Origin: DASUXY01 sp036377675
GTDB lineage: Bacteria; Bacillota; Bacilli; Bacillales; Amphibacillaceae
NCBI GenBank assembly: GCA_036377675.1
Contig: DASUXY010000007.1
Location: forward strand, 1 to 7,231
DNA: 7,231 nt
Direction: 5' to 3'
A program made the position numbers and the translations under genes. Within the stretch, counting starts at the first letter, position 1, and each line of letters starts with the position of its first letter. Shown one piece after another: positions 4,706-7,231 of the stretch. A model generated the notes under the pieces. It did not search any database, was not told the DNA's origin, and saw nothing but the letters and a program-made list of their open reading frames with translations.

Positions 4706-6094
4706 ATGTTTACTAAACTTTCATTTAAAATTGGATTACTTTTTTTTACTTTTATTTTACTTATAGAAACGCTTTTATTTTTTATTTTATATACCAATTT
4801 AGCTAATGATCGGGTTAATGAAGTAATGGACAGCTTATTATCACGTGGGAACACCCATCGTGATGTGTTAGAGGACTATTATAATCAAACTACATTGGAA
4901 CATGTAGGAATTATGGAATCGGCTTCTGAATTTATTGTCGTCATCACCGACGAAAATGGGGATATAATTGTAGCTTCTAATCCCGTAACAAAGGAAATGA
5001 AACGAGTGATGGAACGAGCGAATCGTGAGGAAATACCTCAAGACGGTGCCATTATTGAAGAAGAATGGAGAAAGACTGAGTACATCGCTACAGATAGTCC
5101 AATCACAATAAATCATAAACATAAAGGTCACGTCTTTATGTTTGCCCATTCAAATGATGTAAAAAAGATTGTTGATCATCTTAGTGATCAATTTATAATT
5201 ATCGGTCTCATTACGATCGGGTTAACAATTATTACCATATTTATACTTTCTAGATTTATTGCGCTTCCATTAATAAAAATGAAAGAAGCGACGGAACAGT
5301 TAAGCAAAGGAAGACATACGGTTACGTTACGAACGGACCGTGAAGATGAGCTTGGGGAATTAGCCAATTCCATAACAAAATTAAGCAATGATTTAGAGCA
5401 AATGAAAAATGAAAGAAATGAATTTCTGGCCAGTATTTCACATGAATTGAGAACGCCTTTAACATATATAAAAGGATATGCAGATATTATCAATCGTTCA
5501 AATACTTCTGAAGCAGAAATCAAAGAATATACGACAATTATTTATGAGGAAGCTGAACAACTCACATCACTCATTAATAGCTTATTTGAATTAGCTAAAA
5601 TGGATCAAAATAGCTTTGTCATTCATCGTGAAGATGTAGTGTTATATGATTTGATTCAATCTGTAGCTTCTCGGATGCGTCCACTATTCGCAGAAAAAAA
5701 TATCAAATTTACTGTTGACTGTCCCAAAAATGTAATTGTTTCCGTTGATCCGCATCGATTTCAACAAGTTTTAATGAATATTTTAGATAACGCTAAGAAA
5801 AATTCTTTCGAAGATGATCAAGTCACTTTGGAAGTGAAGACATCCAAAGATCATCTTGTAGATCATCTTGTAATCATTATTTCAGATGAAGGAGAAGGGG
5901 TACCTGAGGCGGATTTACCATATCTATTTAATCGTTTATATCGTGTTGAAAAATCGCGGTCTAGAGAGAGTGGTGGTACTGGATTAGGATTAGCCATTGT
6001 TAAAGAAATTATTGATCGCCATGGTGGAACGGTAAAAGCAATTAATAATCAAGGAAAAGGAATGAGTTTCATTATTACGTTAGAAAAGGAGTGA
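4706..6094 (+). CDS. Membrane sensor histidine kinase
   Basis: This 462-residue kinase senses an extracytoplasmic signal and phosphorylates the regulator encoded next. ATG 4706 is chosen because AAAGAGG (4693-4699) precedes it by 6 bases; an upstream GTG at 4667 lacks such a site. Order: membrane segment about 9-30; extracytoplasmic domain 31-161 with a PAS/Cache-like strand pattern (EFIVVITDENGDIIVASNP, 75-93); second membrane segment about 163-184; HAMP 185-236; HisKA with phospho-acceptor His246 in SISHELRTPL; HATPase with N box NILDNAKKN (358-366), G1 DEGEG (394-398), F box around Phe408 and G2 GGTGLGL (423-429). All catalytic motifs are intact. Four histidines (137, 139, 142, 148) and Met145 lie just before the second membrane segment. 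A perfect 12-bp tandem repeat duplicates DHLV in the ATPase domain. The multicopper oxidase downstream suggests copper or envelope stress as the signal. Confidence 0.9.
   Translation: MFTKLSFKIGLLFFTFILLIETLLFFILYTNLANDRVNEVMDSLLSRGNTHRDVLEDYYNQTTLEHVGIMESASEFIVVITDENGDIIVASNPVTKEMKRVMERANREEIPQDGAIIEEEWRKTEYIATDSPITINHKHKGHVFMFAHSNDVKKIVDHLSDQFIIIGLITIGLTIITIFILSRFIALPLIKMKEATEQLSKGRHTVTLRTDREDELGELANSITKLSNDLEQMKNERNEFLASISHELRTPLTYIKGYADIINRSNTSEAEIKEYTTIIYEEAEQLTSLINSLFELAKMDQNSFVIHREDVVLYDLIQSVASRMRPLFAEKNIKFTVDCPKNVIVSVDPHRFQQVLMNILDNAKKNSFEDDQVTLEVKTSKDHLVDHLVIIISDEGEGVPEADLPYLFNRLYRVEKSRSRESGGTGLGLAIVKEIIDRHGGTVKAINNQGKGMSFIITLEKE
5849..5872 (+). repeat. Perfect 12-bp tandem repeat inside the kinase gene
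   Basis: GATCATCTTGTA occurs twice without interruption (5849-5860 and 5861-5872). The 12-base unit keeps the frame and encodes DHLV-DHLV (kinase residues 382-389), between the N and G1 boxes of the ATPase domain. It looks like a recent slippage duplication that leaves the kinase open. Confidence 0.85.
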
Positions 6095-6099
6095 GTTCG

Positions 6100-6771
6100 T
6101 TGTATAAAGTATTATTAGTTGATGATGAAAAACGGATGTTAGATTTGTTAGCTTTATATTTAAGGCCACATCCGTATACTTATAAAAAAGTTAGAGAAGC
6201 TAACGAAGCATTATCATACTTACGTCAAGAAGCTTTTGATATTGTTTTACTTGATATTATGATGCCAGAGATGAGTGGATGGGAGGTCTGTAAGGAGATT
6301 CGAAAGACTTCTGATATACCTATTATTATGATTTCCGCTCGAGATCAACAAGAAGACATTGTGAAGGGATTGAAACTAGGTGCGGATGATTATATTACAA
6401 AGCCGATTGATGGAGACGAGCTGTTAGCTAGAATGGAAGCGTTGTTACGGCGAAGAAGTCCAAAAAGCTATGTTGAGGTTAATGGACTCGTATGGAATGA
6501 AGAGCGCTTTGAACTTTCATATCATATGGAACCAATAAAATTAACACCGAAGGAGTTTACTATGATTGGGTATGTAATGAATCATCCAAATCAAGTTTTT
6601 ACAAGAGAACAATTAATAGAGGTCATTTGGGGATTTGATTCGGAAACGGAAGGGAGAACAGTCGATTCACATGTCCGAAATATTAGAGAAAAAATTCGCC
6701 AATCTGGATTTCCAATCGACGACCATTTTAAAACCATTTGGGGTATCGGATATAAATGGATAAACGAATGA
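6100..6771 (+). CDS. OmpR/PhoB-family response regulator
   Basis: This is a DNA-binding regulator activated by phosphorylation from the adjacent kinase. TTG 6100 is preferred over GTG 6091: the AAAGGAG motif (6085-6091) stands 8 bases before the TTG but overlaps the GTG. The product then starts MYKVLLVDDE and has 223 residues. Receiver domain (about 1-118): acidic pocket Asp8-Asp9, phospho-acceptor Asp52 in LLDIMMPEMSG, switch Ser79 and Lys101 in ITKP. A winged-helix DNA-binding domain fills about 124-221 (LTPKEF at 148-153, RTVDSHVRNIREKIR, and terminal WGIGYKW). The start is 5 bases after the kinase stop, so the pair is co-translated. The kinase-first order is less common for this class. 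The likely target is the multicopper oxidase gene 104 bases downstream, plus the operon itself. No clear terminator separates it from that gene. Confidence 0.9.
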   Translation: MYKVLLVDDEKRMLDLLALYLRPHPYTYKKVREANEALSYLRQEAFDIVLLDIMMPEMSGWEVCKEIRKTSDIPIIMISARDQQEDIVKGLKLGADDYITKPIDGDELLARMEALLRRRSPKSYVEVNGLVWNEERFELSYHMEPIKLTPKEFTMIGYVMNHPNQVFTREQLIEVIWGFDSETEGRTVDSHVRNIREKIRQSGFPIDDHFKTIWGIGYKWINE

Positions 6772-6806
6772 TTTCTTAATCATCATCTCATGAAGGAAAA
6801 GTTTAG

Positions 6807-6812
6807 TATAAT
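6807..6812 (+). promoter_or_regulatory. Possible promoter of the multicopper oxidase gene
   Basis: TATAAT (6807-6812) is a perfect -10, but nothing resembling TTGACA lies 16-18 bases upstream, as is usual for activator-dependent promoters. A second candidate is TGC-TATATT (6837-6845), an extended -10. Either would give a short leader before the ATG at 6876. Read-through from the regulator gene is also possible. Confidence 0.4.
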
Positions 6813-6875
6813 CTCGACACTTTCTGCATAACTATTTGCTATATTTAGTTTAAAAATAGTAGGGAGAGTGTTTCC

Positions 6876-7231
6876 ATGAGATACAAATCTGTAATCACTT
6901 CGATTTTAATAAGTGCTCTAATCCTTAGTGCATGTGGTACAAAATCGAATAGCGATATGGAACAATCAGAAGTGAATTCTTCTAAGGAGCACACGGAGGA
7001 GGAAGTAGGACACGGTCATGACCATGATGACGTTGAATTAAAAGATTCGACAGGGGAAAATGAATTAAAAATACCACCTTTATTGAAAAGTGATAAAGAA
7101 GAAGGAGACGATATTTATTACACAGTCGAGGCCCAAAAAGGAGAAACAGAAATTTTCAAAGGTTCGAAAACGAATACTCTAGGATATAACTCGTCATTCT
7201 TAGGCCCTGTGATCCAAATGAAAAAAGGACA
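6876..7231 (+). CDS. Lipoprotein multicopper oxidase, N-terminal part (3' end outside window)
   Basis: The frame is open from ATG 6876 to the window end (118 complete codons). AGGGAG (6861-6866) is its ribosome binding site. A signal peptide ends in LSAC with Cys20 as the lipid anchor, so the enzyme would be tethered outside the membrane. An acidic linker with GHGHDHDD (45-52) follows, then LKIPPLL (64-70), the strand DIYYTVEAQKGETEIFKG (79-96), and TNTLGYNSSFLGPVIQMKKG (99-118). The 'TxTxGYN..FLGPxIxxKKG' pattern is the first cupredoxin domain of CueO/CotA-like multicopper oxidases. The copper-ligand HWHG-type motif should come next but is beyond the window, so activity cannot be judged. Such enzymes oxidise Cu(I), Mn(II) or phenolics; copper tolerance is the likely role beside a two-component system. 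Confidence 0.8.
   Translation, partial: MRYKSVITSILISALILSACGTKSNSDMEQSEVNSSKEHTEEEVGHGHDHDDVELKDSTGENELKIPPLLKSDKEEGDDIYYTVEAQKGETEIFKGSKTNTLGYNSSFLGPVIQMKKG

Noticed and set aside
4645..5523. Minus-strand ORFs within the kinase gene and elsewhere
   Set aside because: They overlap well-supported plus-strand genes, have no ribosome binding sites and give low-complexity products.
6772..6800. Terminator after the response regulator
   Set aside because: Only a tiny TCAT-CTC-ATGA hairpin and weak flanking pairing are visible, without a T-tract.
1..7231. CRISPR arrays, insertion sequences, transposases or toxin-antitoxin genes
   Set aside because: No regularly spaced repeats, mobile-element genes or terminal repeats with target duplications were found.

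Overview
The window looks like chromosomal DNA of a low-GC Gram-positive bacterium of the Bacillaceae type. Support comes from AT-rich sequence, strong purine-rich ribosome binding sites, TTGACA/TATAAT-type promoters, lipoboxes ending in LSAC, and the rnr-smpB-ssrA neighbourhood typical of Bacillus relatives. The exported or surface-exposed proteins are rich in Asp and Glu, which would suit an alkaliphilic or halotolerant member, but that is inference. Every gene is on the plus strand.

Layout. (1) 2-151: the last 49 codons of RNase R (rnr). (2) 152-595: a 444-base gap with an unusually good 27-position inverted repeat, a vegetative-type promoter, a possible metalloregulator box, a second hairpin and one speculative 15-codon ORF. 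(3) 596-3190: a three-gene manganese ABC transporter operon in the order ATPase, permease, binding lipoprotein, closed by an intrinsic terminator at 3197-3233. (4) 3350-3817: smpB. (5) 3945-4302: ssrA (tmRNA) with its own promoter and terminator. (6) 4303-4705: a non-coding gap with the ssrA terminator, a set of inverted repeats and the promoter of the next operon. (7) 4706-6771: a sensor histidine kinase followed closely by an OmpR/PhoB-type response regulator. (8) 6876-7231: the start of a lipoprotein multicopper oxidase that runs off the window.

How the genes work together. RNase R, SmpB and tmRNA are the three parts of the trans-translation and RNA-quality-control system, which releases stalled ribosomes, tags the nascent peptide and degrades the faulty mRNA. 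Here the trio is split by the manganese importer. The binding protein carries the full His-His-Glu-Asp ligand set of PsaA/MntC-type manganese proteins. The downstream two-component system plus multicopper oxidase looks like a local copper-response module: the sensor's extracytoplasmic domain has a His/Met-rich stretch just before its second membrane segment, and the oxidase has a His-rich linker after its lipid anchor. The copper assignment rests on context and is not proven by the sequence.

The least explained parts are the hairpin upstream of the manganese operon, where every non-Watson-Crick position but one would be a G-U pair in plus-strand RNA, and the crossing inverted repeats between ssrA and the kinase. 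I did not find a clearly new multi-gene system.
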